From positions 2,542,001 through 2,606,000 of the forward strand of contig NZ_AP022565.1 of the NCBI RefSeq assembly GCF_010727325.1: a stretch of 64,000 bases of DNA, written 5' to 3'. How positions within the stretch are numbered: position 1 is the stretch's first letter; every line of letters starts with the position of its first letter. A model generated the notes under the pieces. The model ran no database searches. It was not told the DNA's origin and was given only the letters and a program-made list of their open reading frames with translations. Below, in pieces: positions 1 to 9,002 of the stretch. The DNA is from Mycolicibacterium alvei (GTDB lineage Bacteria; Actinomycetota; Actinomycetes; Mycobacteriales; Mycobacteriaceae). The translations under genes and the position numbers were made by a program.

Positions 1-215
1 CCGGCCTCGGTGAGCACCAGTCCCCCGACCCGGCCGCGCCGCGCGTTCACCATGCCGAGCTCGGACAGCTTGGAGACCGCCTTGGCGACGTGATGCTCGG
101 ACGCATCGGCTCCCGAGGCGATGGTGCGGGTGGTGATGCGCCGGTCCACAGACTCACCCGAGGACAGCAGCATCATGGTGCGCAGTCCCAGGTCGGTGAA
201 TCGGGTGAGGTGCAT
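1..215 (-). CDS. Rrf2-family transcriptional regulator (5' part only)
   Basis: The reverse strand from an ATG at 213-215 encodes a winged-helix N-terminus beginning MHLTRFTDLGLRTMMLLSSG and leading into the Rrf2 recognition region (ITTRTIASGADASEHHVAK, then a basic wing and GGLVLTEA). This opening is typical of the Rrf2 family and closest to NsrR, the iron-sulphur nitric-oxide sensor. The cysteine cluster that would prove cluster binding lies beyond the window edge, so NsrR identity is only likely. The gene is divergent from the glyoxalase II gene, and a short inverted repeat sits between them. Family confidence is high; ligand is unknown. Confidence 0.8.
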   Translation of the reverse strand, partial: MHLTRFTDLGLRTMMLLSSGESVDRRITTRTIASGADASEHHVAKAVSKLSELGMVNARRGRVGGLVLTEA

Positions 216-235
216 GCCAGTGACGCTAGTAATTC

Positions 236-250
236 CGCATTTCTGATGCG
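236..250. promoter_or_regulatory. Inverted repeat, possible Rrf2/NsrR operator
   Basis: CGCAT and ATGCG flank a 5-base spacer, 21 bases upstream of the Rrf2-type start. NsrR operators are AT-rich palindromes built on a similar TGCAT half-site. Placement suits autoregulation and possibly control of the divergent gloB gene. Based on position and symmetry only. Confidence 0.35.
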
Positions 251-351
251 AGTTTTGTCGGTGTGGGTTCAAACACGTCATGACGTGCGGTTTTTAGACC
301 TGCGGGGATGCCTGCCCGGAGGCCGCCGCGGGGCGCCAATAGGCTTGGCGC

Positions 352-1077
352 ATGTCCGAGCCCCAGGTTGCAGACCGCTTGTACTTCCGCCAGTTGTTGT
401 CGGGCCGCGACTACGCGGCCGGCGACCCGATCGCACAGCAGATGCGCAACTTCTCCTATCTGATCGGCGACCGCGAGACCGGCGACGCGGTCGTGGTCGA
501 CCCGGCGTATGCGGCCAACGATCTGGTCGATGTGCTCGAGGCCGACGACATGCACCTCTCCGGTGTGTTGGTCACCCATCACCACCCCGACCACGTCGGC
601 GGCACGATGGCGGGCTTCTCCCTCAAGGGCCTCGCCGAACTGCTGGAGCGTCAGAGCGTGCCGGTCCACGTCAACACCCACGAGGCCGACTGGGTCTCGA
701 AGGTCACCGGGATCGCGCCCAGTGAGTTGACCTCGCACGTGCACGGCGACAAGGTCGCGATCGGCGCGGTGGAGATCGAGCTACTGCACACCCCCGGCCA
801 CACCCCGGGCAGTCAGTGCTTCCTGTTGGACGGCCGACTGGTCGCCGGCGACACCCTGTTTCTCGACGGATGCGGGCGCACCGACTTTCCCGGCGGCAAC
901 GTCGACGACATGTTCCACAGCCTGCAGGCGTTGGCCAAGCTGCCCGGTGACCCGACCGTCTTCCCCGGGCACTGGTACTCGACCGACCCGAGCGCCTCGC
1001 TCGACGAAGTCAAACGCAGCAACTACGTTTACCGGGCGTCGAACCTCGAGCAATGGCACATGCTGATGGGTGGCTGA
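352..1077 (+). CDS. gloB: Glyoxalase II-like metallo-beta-lactamase-fold hydrolase
   Basis: This 241-aa cytosolic protein has the zinc-binding motif THHHPDHVGG at about residue 80, a later histidine in HTPGHTPGS, the bridging aspartate in VAGDTLF and the final histidine in FPGHWYS. These are the complete metal ligands of hydroxyacylglutathione hydrolase-type MBL enzymes. From memory it resembles M. tuberculosis Rv0634c, annotated glyoxalase II. Mycobacteria lack glutathione, so the physiological thioester is probably a mycothiol conjugate or another metabolite (inference). It lies divergent from the Rrf2 regulator and upstream of the echA3-recCBD block, as in M. tuberculosis. The ATG start at 352 is used. 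Confidence 0.85.
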   Translation: MSEPQVADRLYFRQLLSGRDYAAGDPIAQQMRNFSYLIGDRETGDAVVVDPAYAANDLVDVLEADDMHLSGVLVTHHHPDHVGGTMAGFSLKGLAELLERQSVPVHVNTHEADWVSKVTGIAPSELTSHVHGDKVAIGAVEIELLHTPGHTPGSQCFLLDGRLVAGDTLFLDGCGRTDFPGGNVDDMFHSLQALAKLPGDPTVFPGHWYSTDPSASLDEVKRSNYVYRASNLEQWHMLMGG

Positions 1078-1317
1078 TGGATCGTTTCAGTTCGACCAAG
1101 TGCGGAATCCACTGAGTTGACGCGCAGGAAACGGGGTAATTCCACCCCGTAGCGGTCCCACTTCCACGGATTTCGTTGCCCAAGCGGTTGCAAGTGGAAT
1201 TACGTCCCATTTTCTGCGATTCGAGTAGTGCAATACTCAGGACACCGGCCCGCGGACCCGGCAAAGTATTGGTCATCATCAGTTGAGCAGTAGTTGACAG
1301 TCCCGCCGGGGGTCGCC

Positions 1318-2307
1318 GTGAAGAACATCGCGCTGTGCTTCGACCACTCAGATGAACATCCCGGACTCCGTGACGCGTCGAATACCGAGATCCTTTTTCG
1401 GTTGCTGGACGACACCGATCAGGTGACCTGGTATCACAGCGGCGCGGCCACGCAGCCGGGCAGACGGATCACACCGGGCCGCCGCGGCGACTCGGCCGGC
1501 GAAGCCCGGGCGGCCATCGCCGAGGCGTATCGATTCCTCGGCGACGCGTGGGATCCCGGAGATCGCATCTTCGTGTTCGGCGGCGGCGAGGGTGGGCATC
1601 GCGCCGGTGAACTGGCCACGTTGCTCGGCACGGTCGGCCTGTTGCCGGCTCATTCCGATGACGTACTGGACTACGCGCTGGCCACCTATGTGCTGCCACG
1701 TACGGCGCGCACGCCGCAGGACTGGCGACAGATCAGGGTGCTGGCGGCCCAGCTGTTCGGTGAACGCGATCCGGCCGTGCCGGTGCAGTTCGTCGGGCTG
1801 TGGAATGCCACCACCACTCCGGGCACCAAGCACAACATGGGTCCGCTGCCGACGGTGGAGTCCGGCCGGCACGCGGTGGCGATCGACGGTGGTCGCCGGA
1901 CGATGCGGTACGGCGAGGGCCTTGACGAAGTCTGGTTCCGGGGAACCCGCAGCGATGTCACCGGCGGCACCGGGGCGTGCTGGCCGCTGGCCGACATCAC
2001 TCTGGACTGGATGCTGGACGGAGCCATTTCGGCGGGGCTGCGGGTTCACGATCACAGCGCCTGCCCCACCGATCTCGATGCCCTGGCCGGGACCGCGCCG
2101 GTGATCGGCCGGTGTCGGCCGCCGCTGGACGCCAAGGTGCACGCCAGTGTCGAGGTGTATCTGCGTTCGCATCCGCACTATTGGCGGCGACTGCCTGCGC
2201 GTTTCGAATGGACCGACACCGAGTGGCTGGCACGCGGTGAGCGGCTGGTCCACACACCGGTGACGGTGCCGGTGCAGCGCGAAGTTCTCACCGCCGTCGC
2301 CTCGTGA
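1318..2307 (+). CDS. DUF2235 protein with lost catalytic serine
   Basis: The N-terminus KNIALCFDHSDEHP and the overall layout match DUF2235, an alpha/beta-hydrolase family related to Tle1 phospholipase effectors. The family's nucleophile elbow is usually G-F-S-R-G; here the aligned stretch at about residues 86-92 reads FGGGEGG, so the serine is a glycine and the arginine a glutamate. The protein may be inactive or may bind rather than cleave. I chose GTG 1318 because a GGGG purine run lies about 7 bases upstream and the family starts with this motif; a TTG at 1294 would add 8 residues. It stands alone between gloB and the Rv0633c-like gene. Family call good, function unknown. Confidence 0.65.
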   Translation: MKNIALCFDHSDEHPGLRDASNTEILFRLLDDTDQVTWYHSGAATQPGRRITPGRRGDSAGEARAAIAEAYRFLGDAWDPGDRIFVFGGGEGGHRAGELATLLGTVGLLPAHSDDVLDYALATYVLPRTARTPQDWRQIRVLAAQLFGERDPAVPVQFVGLWNATTTPGTKHNMGPLPTVESGRHAVAIDGGRRTMRYGEGLDEVWFRGTRSDVTGGTGACWPLADITLDWMLDGAISAGLRVHDHSACPTDLDALAGTAPVIGRCRPPLDAKVHASVEVYLRSHPHYWRRLPARFEWTDTEWLARGERLVHTPVTVPVQREVLTAVAS

Positions 2308-2379
2308 GAACGCCGGTTTTGGCTGAAGTTTGCTGAGCCGAGCCGCCGCCCGATCGAAGGTCCGTGATATACCCACCTG

Positions 2380-3237
2380 GTGGGGATCATCGATTCAGTC
2401 ACGGAGCGGGGGCGTGAGTTGGCTAGTTTCGACCCGGGCGCATGGACTGCGCTCGCAGCGTGGGTGGCGATTGCCGTCGTCGTCGTCGCGTTGATCTATG
2501 CGTGGCGGCAATATCTGAAGGCCAGGGACCGGCGCGCCGAGCTGACCCAGCCGAACGTGTCGATGTTCATGGAACCGAGCGGGGCCGATTGGCACCTGGT
2601 GGAGCTGGTCGTGCGCAATTACGGTCAGCGGCCGGCCTACGGGTTGCGGTTCGAATTCGCGAATCCGCCGACCGTCGGCAAGTACGAAAGCTCTTATGAC
2701 GACAAGTTCGTCGACATCGTGCCGTTGAACCTGCCCGCCGAGATTCCTTATCTGGCGCCGTCACAGGAGTGGCGCATCGTGTGGGATTCGGCGCTGGACC
2801 GTAAACAACTCGGCGAATCGATCGCCTCCCGTTTCGACGGGGCGATCACCTATTACGACGAGCCGGGCTCACCCGGCAAACCCAGCGGCCGCAAGCTGCG
2901 CAACACGGCGGTGCTGGATTGGGCGACGCTGCCGCCGGTGGACCGGATGGAATTGCTGACCACCCACGACCAGGCCCGCCGGGAGAAGCAGAAGCTGGAG
3001 TTGTTGCGCGGTGTGCTGAGCTATTTCCAGTACGCGGCCAAGGAAACCGATGAAGAGACGCTGCGCTCGGAGATCAACCGCATCAACGCGCTGGGCGCCG
3101 AGGTGCGGGCCCGCTGGCGCGACCGCTACGAGGCCGGCGGTGACGATGACGATTACGACGACGATTACGACGACGACGATCCCGAGACCGATCTGATCAA
3201 GCCGCCGCCTTCCTCAGGCAGGCGTCATCGGGCCTGA
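2380..3237 (+). CDS. Membrane-anchored protein with acidic tail (Rv0633c-like)
   Basis: A 285-aa protein with one hydrophobic segment at about residues 22-43 (AAWVAIAVVVVALIYAW), a soluble central domain rich in beta strand, a basic helical stretch, and an extremely acidic tail with repeated DDDDYDDDY blocks. Position between gloB and echA3 matches Rv0633c of M. tuberculosis, an uncharacterised possibly exported protein. The start is GTG 2380. The acidic tail could bind cations or basic partners, but no enzyme motif is visible. Orthology by position is fairly secure; role unknown. Confidence 0.65.
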   Translation: MGIIDSVTERGRELASFDPGAWTALAAWVAIAVVVVALIYAWRQYLKARDRRAELTQPNVSMFMEPSGADWHLVELVVRNYGQRPAYGLRFEFANPPTVGKYESSYDDKFVDIVPLNLPAEIPYLAPSQEWRIVWDSALDRKQLGESIASRFDGAITYYDEPGSPGKPSGRKLRNTAVLDWATLPPVDRMELLTTHDQARREKQKLELLRGVLSYFQYAAKETDEETLRSEINRINALGAEVRARWRDRYEAGGDDDDYDDDYDDDDPETDLIKPPPSSGRRHRA

Positions 3238-3259
3238 GCCACTCGCTAGCATCAGTGCG

Positions 3260-3970
3260 ATGAGCAGCCTGGTGAGCTACGAGCTCAACGATGCCGTGGC
3301 CACGATCACGATGAACGACGGCAAGGTCAACGCACTGTCGCCCGCCATGCAGGCCGAGATCAACGCGGCACTGGATCAGGCGGCGGCCGGTGCGGCGGCC
3401 GGCGAGGTGAAAGCCGTGGTGCTGGCCGGTAATTCCAAGGTGTTCAGCGGTGGGTTCGATCTGAGCGTGTTCTCGTCCGGCGATGCGGCGGCGACCCTGG
3501 GCATGCTCGCCGGCGGCTTCGAGTTGTCGGTGCGGTGTCTGAGCTTCCCGGTGCCGGTGATCATGGCCGCGACCGGCCATGCCATCGCGATGGGCTCGTT
3601 CCTGCTGCTCTCGGGTGATCACCGGGTCGGCGCGGTGACGTCACGGTGCCAGGCCAACGAGGTGAAGATCGGGATGACGCTGCCGATCTCAGCCATCGAG
3701 ATCATGCGGATGCGTTTGACCCGGGCCGCTTTTCAGCGCGGGATCGCCATGGCTGCGGTGTTCACCGGTGATGCGGCCATCGCCGGCGGCTGGCTCGATG
3801 AGGTCGTCGAGGCCGACGCGGTGCTCGCCCGGGCCCAGGAGGTGGCCGCCGAAGCTGCCGCGACCTTGAACACCGGTGCCCACGTGGCCAGCAAGCTCAA
3901 GGCCCGCGCCGAGGCCATCACCGCGATTCGCGCCGGAATCGACGGCCTGGCAAAGGAATTCGTGGGCTAG
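3260..3970 (+). CDS. echA3: Enoyl-CoA hydratase/isomerase family protein
   Basis: A 236-aa crotonase-fold protein. The two oxyanion-hole loops are visible as SKVFSGGFDLS (about residues 59-69) and ATGHAIAMGSF (about 101-111). The substrate-loop region ANEVKIGMTLP is present, but the acid/base glutamates of classical hydratases are not evident, so it may act as an isomerase, hydrolase or divergent hydratase on acyl-CoA. It precedes recC as Rv0632c (echA3) does in M. tuberculosis, which is the basis for the symbol. A TAGCAT element ends 7 bases upstream of the ATG, suggesting a leaderless transcript. Confidence 0.8.
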   Translation: MSSLVSYELNDAVATITMNDGKVNALSPAMQAEINAALDQAAAGAAAGEVKAVVLAGNSKVFSGGFDLSVFSSGDAAATLGMLAGGFELSVRCLSFPVPVIMAATGHAIAMGSFLLLSGDHRVGAVTSRCQANEVKIGMTLPISAIEIMRMRLTRAAFQRGIAMAAVFTGDAAIAGGWLDEVVEADAVLARAQEVAAEAAATLNTGAHVASKLKARAEAITAIRAGIDGLAKEFVG

Positions 3971-4060
3971 CCGAGCTTCGCGCGTCGCACCTGCCACCTC
4001 AGCCCCACCGCCGGGGCCATCCGCTCGCACATGAAGCGCTGTGGCGATTTCCCGGCCGAA

Positions 4061-4085
4061 ATATATGTATGTGCTATGCATATAT
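4061..4085. promoter_or_regulatory. Palindromic MarR operator at the marR start
   Basis: ATATATG (4061-4067) and CATATAT (4079-4085) form a perfect 7-base inverted repeat separated by 11 bases, ending 1 base before the chosen GTG start of the MarR gene. It is an AT-rich island in otherwise GC-rich DNA. MarR dimers bind such palindromes over their own promoters, so it likely mediates repression of the marR-MFS operon. Confidence 0.65.
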
Positions 4086-4086
4086 A

Positions 4087-4545
4087 GTGTCTCGCTACAC
4101 CGACCTCGATGAGCTTCTGGTGCGCATCCACATCGTCCGGCAGCGCCCGGGGTGGCGGCGCCGGTTGATCGACGCGTCGGGCAGCGTCCCGTCACTGTCG
4201 ACGCTGCGGGTGCTCCGCGCCGTCGAACAGCGGGAGAAGGCCGGGCAGAGCGCCTCGGTCGGCGAGGTTGCCGAGTACATGGCCGTCGAGCACTCCACCG
4301 CCAGCCGCACCGTCGGCAACGTCGTCGCCGCCGGCCTGCTCACCAAGACCCACGATGCCGAGGACCAGCGTCGGTGCGCCCTCACCCTGACCGATGACGG
4401 CCGCAAGGCCCTGGCCGACGTCACCGAACGGCGCCGGGAAATGGTCGCCGAGACCGTGGCCGAATGGCCGGAGTCCGACGTCGACACCCTCGTCGGCCTG
4501 CTGGAGCAGCTGGTCACCGATTTCGAGCGGGGGGTCAGCTCGTGA
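4087..4545 (+). CDS. MarR-family transcriptional regulator
   Basis: A 152-aa winged-helix protein beginning MSRYTDLDELLVR. The recognition region ASVGEVAEYMAVEHSTASRT and the wing DAEDQRRCALTLTDDGRKAL are diagnostic of MarR regulators. The start is set at GTG 4087 rather than the upstream ATG at 4069, because that ATG lies inside the palindromic operator. The stop overlaps the GTG of the MFS gene by 4 bases, so the two are co-transcribed. The probable job is ligand-relieved repression of its own operon; the ligand is unknown. Confidence 0.85.
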   Translation: MSRYTDLDELLVRIHIVRQRPGWRRRLIDASGSVPSLSTLRVLRAVEQREKAGQSASVGEVAEYMAVEHSTASRTVGNVVAAGLLTKTHDAEDQRRCALTLTDDGRKALADVTERRREMVAETVAEWPESDVDTLVGLLEQLVTDFERGVSS

Positions 4546-5792
4546 CAGCCGAGACCACTGCCCGCCCGCAGCCGCGCGGCGCCCTCCGATTGATGTTCGA
4601 CCCGGTATTCGGAGCCCTGTTCTGGGGCAAGATATTCTCCGTCGTCGCGGTGTGGACGCACGGCATCGTCGCGGCCATCGTGATCTTCGACGCCACCGGT
4701 TCGGCGGTGATGGTGGGCATGGTCGGTGTCGCACAGTTCCTGCCCCAGCTCATCCTGAGCCCGACCAGCGGCAAGTGGGCCGACATCGGCGACCCGGCCC
4801 GCCAGATCCTGTGGGGCCGGGTGTTGTGCATCATCGGCTCGGGCTCGACCGCACTGTGGCTGGGCCTATCCCCCGACCTGCAGGGCACAGCAGCGGCGGT
4901 ACCCGTGCTGGTCGGCTCCACCCTGGTCGGCTTCGGGTTCGTCATCGGCGGCCCGGCCATGCAGTCGATCGTCCCGAGCCTGATCCGCGACGGCGAGCTG
5001 GCGACGGCGATGGCGCTCAACAGCATTCCGATGACCATCGGCCGCATCCTGGGTCCGGCCATCGGCGCCCTACTGGCCGCCCGTCTCGGTGCGGCGCCCG
5101 GCTTCGCGATCAGCGCGGGCCTGCACATGGTGTTCGCGATCTTCCTGCTGCTGGTCACCTTCCCGGCCCGACCGGAGCGCAGCCCGCACCGGGACTACCG
5201 CGTTCGCGCGGCCGTGGCATACGTCTGGCGGGACCGCCCGCTGCTGCTGGCCCTGCTGGCCGTGGCGACGGTCGGGTTCGCCTCCGATCCGTCGATCACG
5301 CTCACCCCGTCGATGGCCGAGGAGCTCGGCGGCGGTGCTCACCTGGTGGGTGCGCTGTCGGCGGCGTTCGGCATCGGCGCGGCGGTCGGCATGGTGGCAC
5401 TGGCGTCGATGCGTGGACGGCTGGCGGCCGCCCGGGTGTCGGCGATCGGGCTGTGGCTGCTCGTGGCGGGCTGCGGACTGCTCGCCCTGGGTACCGTCAC
5501 GCCCTTGGCGCTGGCCGGTTTCGCGGTCGCGGGGCTGGGCTTCGGTTGGGCGATGACCGGCCTGAGCACCGTCGTGCAAGAGCGGGCACCCGAAGAACTG
5601 CGGGGCCGCATCATGGCGCTGTGGCTGGTCGGCTTCCTCGGGTCGCGCCCGTTCGCCGCGGCGTTGTTGGGCGGCGCGGCCGACATGTTCAGCGTGCGGG
5701 TGGCGTTCGTCATCGCAGGCGCGCTGACCCTCGCGGTCGCACTTGCGGCCCGACCCGCCGCGCTGTCGGCACCAAACCCAGCAACTCTTTGA
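4542..5792 (+). CDS. MFS-type efflux transporter
   Basis: A 416-aa integral membrane protein with about twelve hydrophobic segments, the loop motif LSPTSGKWADIGDPAR between helices 2 and 3 and a second MFS-like loop, LRGRIMALW, in the C-terminal half. It resembles drug or siderophore exporters of the major facilitator superfamily (EntS/multidrug type). The GTG start at 4542 overlaps the marR stop (GTGA), which outranks longer upstream reading. Co-transcription with MarR supports inducible export of a small toxic compound; substrate unknown. Confidence 0.85.
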   Translation: MTAETTARPQPRGALRLMFDPVFGALFWGKIFSVVAVWTHGIVAAIVIFDATGSAVMVGMVGVAQFLPQLILSPTSGKWADIGDPARQILWGRVLCIIGSGSTALWLGLSPDLQGTAAAVPVLVGSTLVGFGFVIGGPAMQSIVPSLIRDGELATAMALNSIPMTIGRILGPAIGALLAARLGAAPGFAISAGLHMVFAIFLLLVTFPARPERSPHRDYRVRAAVAYVWRDRPLLLALLAVATVGFASDPSITLTPSMAEELGGGAHLVGALSAAFGIGAAVGMVALASMRGRLAAARVSAIGLWLLVAGCGLLALGTVTPLALAGFAVAGLGFGWAMTGLSTVVQERAPEELRGRIMALWLVGFLGSRPFAAALLGGAADMFSVRVAFVIAGALTLAVALAARPAALSAPNPATL

Positions 5793-5816
5793 CCGGGTCT
5801 CCTATCGTGTCTGTCG

Positions 5817-8800
5817 ATGGCACTGCACCTGCACCGGGCCGAGCGCACCGATCTGCTCGCCGACGGGCTGGCAGATCTGCTGTCGCACCCGCCGGCTGAC
5901 CCGTTCGCCCAGGAGTTGGTGCTGGTGCCGGCCAAGGGTGTGGAGCGTTGGCTGAGTCAGCGGCTGTCGAACCGGTTGGGGGTGTGCGCGGCGGTCGAGT
6001 TCCGCAACCCGCGTTCGCTGATCGCCGAGTTGACCGGGACCGCCGAGGACGATCCGTGGTCGGCCGACGCGATGGCCTGGCCGCTGCTGGCGGTCATCGA
6101 CGACAACCTGGATCAGCCGTGGTGTGCGCCGGTGGCCACCCATCTCGGTCACTTCGAGACCGGTGACGAGTATGAGCTGCGTCAGGGCCGACGCTATGCG
6201 GTGGCCCGACGGTTGGCCGGACTGTTCGCCTCGTATGCGCGGCAGCGCCCGCAACTGCTGGTCGATTGGGCGGAGCTGCCCGAGGACCTGTCCTGGCAGG
6301 CTCCGTTGTGGCAGGCACTGCTCAAGCGGATCGACGCCGATCCCCCGCACCTGCGGCACGCGAAAACCCTTGCCCGGCTGATCGAATCGCCCAGTGATCT
6401 GCCCGAGCGGCTGTCGTTGTTCGGGCACACCCGGTTACCGGCCACCGAGATCGAACTGCTCACCGCGCTGGCCACCCATCACGATCTGCACCTGTGGCTA
6501 CCGCACCCCAGCGATGACCTATGGCAGTCACTGGCCGAGCACACCGGCTCGCTCCCCCGCCGTGAGGACAACAGTCACCGCGTGGTGGGCCACCCGCTGC
6601 TGGCCACCCTCGGCCGCGATCTGCGGGAACTGCAGCGCGGGCTGCCGATTCCGCAGACCGACGAATATCTCAGTGGCACAGGCTATCCCGATACAGTCCT
6701 GGGATGGCTGCAGTCGGATATTGCGGCCAACGCGGTGCGGCCGACCGGGCGGGTGCCGCGGCGGGAGGACCGCTCGGTGCAGGTGCACAGCTGCCACGGC
6801 CCGGCCCGTCAGATCGAGGTCCTGCGTGAGGTGCTCCTAGGCCTGCTCGCCGACGATCCGACACTGGAGCCCCGCGACATCCTGGTGATGTGCCCCGATA
6901 TCGAGACCTACGCACCGTTGATCACGGCCGGGTTCGGGCTGGGCGATGTGGTACGCGGCGCGCATCCGGCGCACCGGCTGCGGGTGCGGCTGGCCGATCG
7001 TGCCCTGGTGCAGACGAATCCGCTGCTCTCGGTGGCCGCGTCGGTGCTGGCCCTGGCCGGCGGGCGGGCCACCGCGAGCGAGGTGCTCAACCTGGCCGAG
7101 TCCGATCCGGTGCGGGCCCAGTTCGGATTCACCGACGATGATCTGGAGGCCATCACCGCCTGGGTACGTGAGGCCAACATCCGGTGGGGTTTCGACCAGG
7201 AGCACCGCGGCCCGTACGGCGTCGAGTTCCTACACAACACCTGGCGTTTCGGCATCGACCGGGTGTTGGCCGGGGTGGCGATGTCCGATGACTCGCACGC
7301 CTGGCTGGGCACCACGCTGCCGCTCGATGACGTCAGCAGTAACCGGGTCGAGCTGGCCGGCCGGTTCGCCGACTTCGTGGAGACGCTCAGCCACACGGTC
7401 CGTCAGCTCAGCGGTGTCCGACCGTTGCACGAGTGGCTATCGGCGCTGAGCACCGGGATCGAGGCGCTGGCCTGTTCCGACGAGGAGTGGCCTGCGGCCC
7501 AGGTGCAGCGCGAGTTCGCGGACATCACCGACGCCGCAGGTGCGGCAGCAACACCGCTGCGGCTCAGTGATGTTCGGGCGCTGCTGGATCGGCATCTGGC
7601 GGGTCGTCCGACGCGCGCCAACTTCCGTACCGGAACCCTGACGGTGTGCACCATGGTGCCGATGCGCTCGGTTCCGCACCGGGTGGTGTGCCTGGTCGGA
7701 CTGGACGACGGCGTGTTTCCGCGACTGGGGGCCGTCGACGGCGACGACGTGCTGGCCCGCGATCCCCGCACCGGTGAGCGCGACATCCGCTCGGAGGACC
7801 GCCAGTTGCTGCTCGACGCGATCGGCGCGGCCACGCAGACGCTCGTGGTCACCTATACCGGCGCCAACGAGTACTCCGGTCAGGCCCGGCCGCCGGCGGT
7901 GCCGCTGGCCGAGCTGCTCGACACCCTCAGGGTCACCGCCGAACAACCCCCGGTCGTTGTCACCACACACCCGTTGCAGCCCTTCGACATTCGCAACGTC
8001 ACGCCCGGCGCTTTGCTACCCGACGGGCCGTTCACCTTCGACCCCACCGTGCTCACCGCGGCACAGGCCAGCGCCGGGCAGCGGGCGAGCCGGCCGCCGT
8101 TCTTCGCGCATCAGCTGCCGGCCCTTCCCACTGGTGACGTCGCGTTGGAGGATCTCGTCACCTTCTTCAGGGATCCGGTGAAGGGCTTCTTCCGGGCGCT
8201 GGACTACACGCTGCCCTGGGATGTGGACGGGGTGTCGGATGTGATGCCGGTCGATATCGATGCCCTGGAGGAATGGACTGTCGGCGATCGGATGCTCGGC
8301 GACATCATGCGGGGCATGACCCCGGCCGACGCCCAGCAGGCCGAGTGGCGGCGCGGCACCCTGCCGCCGGGACAGTTGGGCTGGCGCCGCGCGATCGCGC
8401 TGCGCGATCGGTGCGCACTGCTGGCCACCGAGGCGCTGCGGTACCGGGACGCCGACCCGCAGGCCTTTGACGTCGATATCCAGCTGGGCGGCGGGCGGCG
8501 GATCACCGGGACGGTCTCGCCGGTGTTCGGTGACCGGCTGGTGTCGGTGACCTACTCCAAGCTCGGCGGCAAGCATCTCCTGCAGTCCTGGATTCCGTTG
8601 TTGGCGTTGGCTGCCGGGCATCCCGGCCGGGACTGGTCGGCGGTGTGCATCGGGCGGCCCCGGCGCGGCGACACCCCGCTCATCGAAACGTTGGACAGTC
8701 CGGACGATCCGGTCGCGCTACTCGGCGATCTGGTGGCCATCTATGACGCGGGCCGCCGGGAGCCGCTACCGCTGCCAGTCAAGACCTCCTATGCGTGGGC

Positions 8801-9002
8801 GGCAGCGCGCCATGCCGGTGACGACCCGGAGCGCGAGGCCTCCTACCGCTGGCGCAGTGGGAAATTCCCCGGCGAGGATGAGGCGCCGGCCCATGTGCGG
8901 GCGTGGGGCCGCAGTGCGCCGTTGAGCCGGCTGGTCGGGCTGGGCGAGTACGCCGAGCGGTTGTGGCTGCCCGTCCTGCAGGCCGAAAGGTCGCGCCGGT
9001 GA
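5817..9002 (+). CDS. recC: Exodeoxyribonuclease V gamma subunit RecC
   Basis: A 1061-aa protein of about the usual actinobacterial RecC length. It opens with MALHLHRAERTDLLADGLAD and has the inactivated helicase and nuclease-like folds of RecC, including VHSCHGPARQIEVLREVLL and FRTGTLTVCTMVPMRSVPHR. RecC scans DNA for Chi and holds the RecB and RecD motors together in the end-resecting RecBCD nuclease; in mycobacteria RecBCD serves mainly single-strand annealing. The stop overlaps recB by 4 bases. Gene order C-B-D matches M. tuberculosis. Confidence 0.95.
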   Translation: MALHLHRAERTDLLADGLADLLSHPPADPFAQELVLVPAKGVERWLSQRLSNRLGVCAAVEFRNPRSLIAELTGTAEDDPWSADAMAWPLLAVIDDNLDQPWCAPVATHLGHFETGDEYELRQGRRYAVARRLAGLFASYARQRPQLLVDWAELPEDLSWQAPLWQALLKRIDADPPHLRHAKTLARLIESPSDLPERLSLFGHTRLPATEIELLTALATHHDLHLWLPHPSDDLWQSLAEHTGSLPRREDNSHRVVGHPLLATLGRDLRELQRGLPIPQTDEYLSGTGYPDTVLGWLQSDIAANAVRPTGRVPRREDRSVQVHSCHGPARQIEVLREVLLGLLADDPTLEPRDILVMCPDIETYAPLITAGFGLGDVVRGAHPAHRLRVRLADRALVQTNPLLSVAASVLALAGGRATASEVLNLAESDPVRAQFGFTDDDLEAITAWVREANIRWGFDQEHRGPYGVEFLHNTWRFGIDRVLAGVAMSDDSHAWLGTTLPLDDVSSNRVELAGRFADFVETLSHTVRQLSGVRPLHEWLSALSTGIEALACSDEEWPAAQVQREFADITDAAGAAATPLRLSDVRALLDRHLAGRPTRANFRTGTLTVCTMVPMRSVPHRVVCLVGLDDGVFPRLGAVDGDDVLARDPRTGERDIRSEDRQLLLDAIGAATQTLVVTYTGANEYSGQARPPAVPLAELLDTLRVTAEQPPVVVTTHPLQPFDIRNVTPGALLPDGPFTFDPTVLTAAQASAGQRASRPPFFAHQLPALPTGDVALEDLVTFFRDPVKGFFRALDYTLPWDVDGVSDVMPVDIDALEEWTVGDRMLGDIMRGMTPADAQQAEWRRGTLPPGQLGWRRAIALRDRCALLATEALRYRDADPQAFDVDIQLGGGRRITGTVSPVFGDRLVSVTYSKLGGKHLLQSWIPLLALAAGHPGRDWSAVCIGRPRRGDTPLIETLDSPDDPVALLGDLVAIYDAGRREPLPLPVKTSYAWAAARHAGDDPEREASYRWRSGKFPGEDEAPAHVRAWGRSAPLSRLVGLGEYAERLWLPVLQAERSRR

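Noticed and set aside
255..277. TTGTCGGTG upstream of gloB as a thirteenth damage promoter
   Set aside because: The nonamer is perfect but the hexamer after eight bases is AACACG, lacking the final T and first T of the -10, so I do not count it.
4394..5899. A 501-codon forward frame over the MFS gene
   Set aside because: Arginine/proline-rich shadow of the transporter, which has clear membrane segments in the correct frame.
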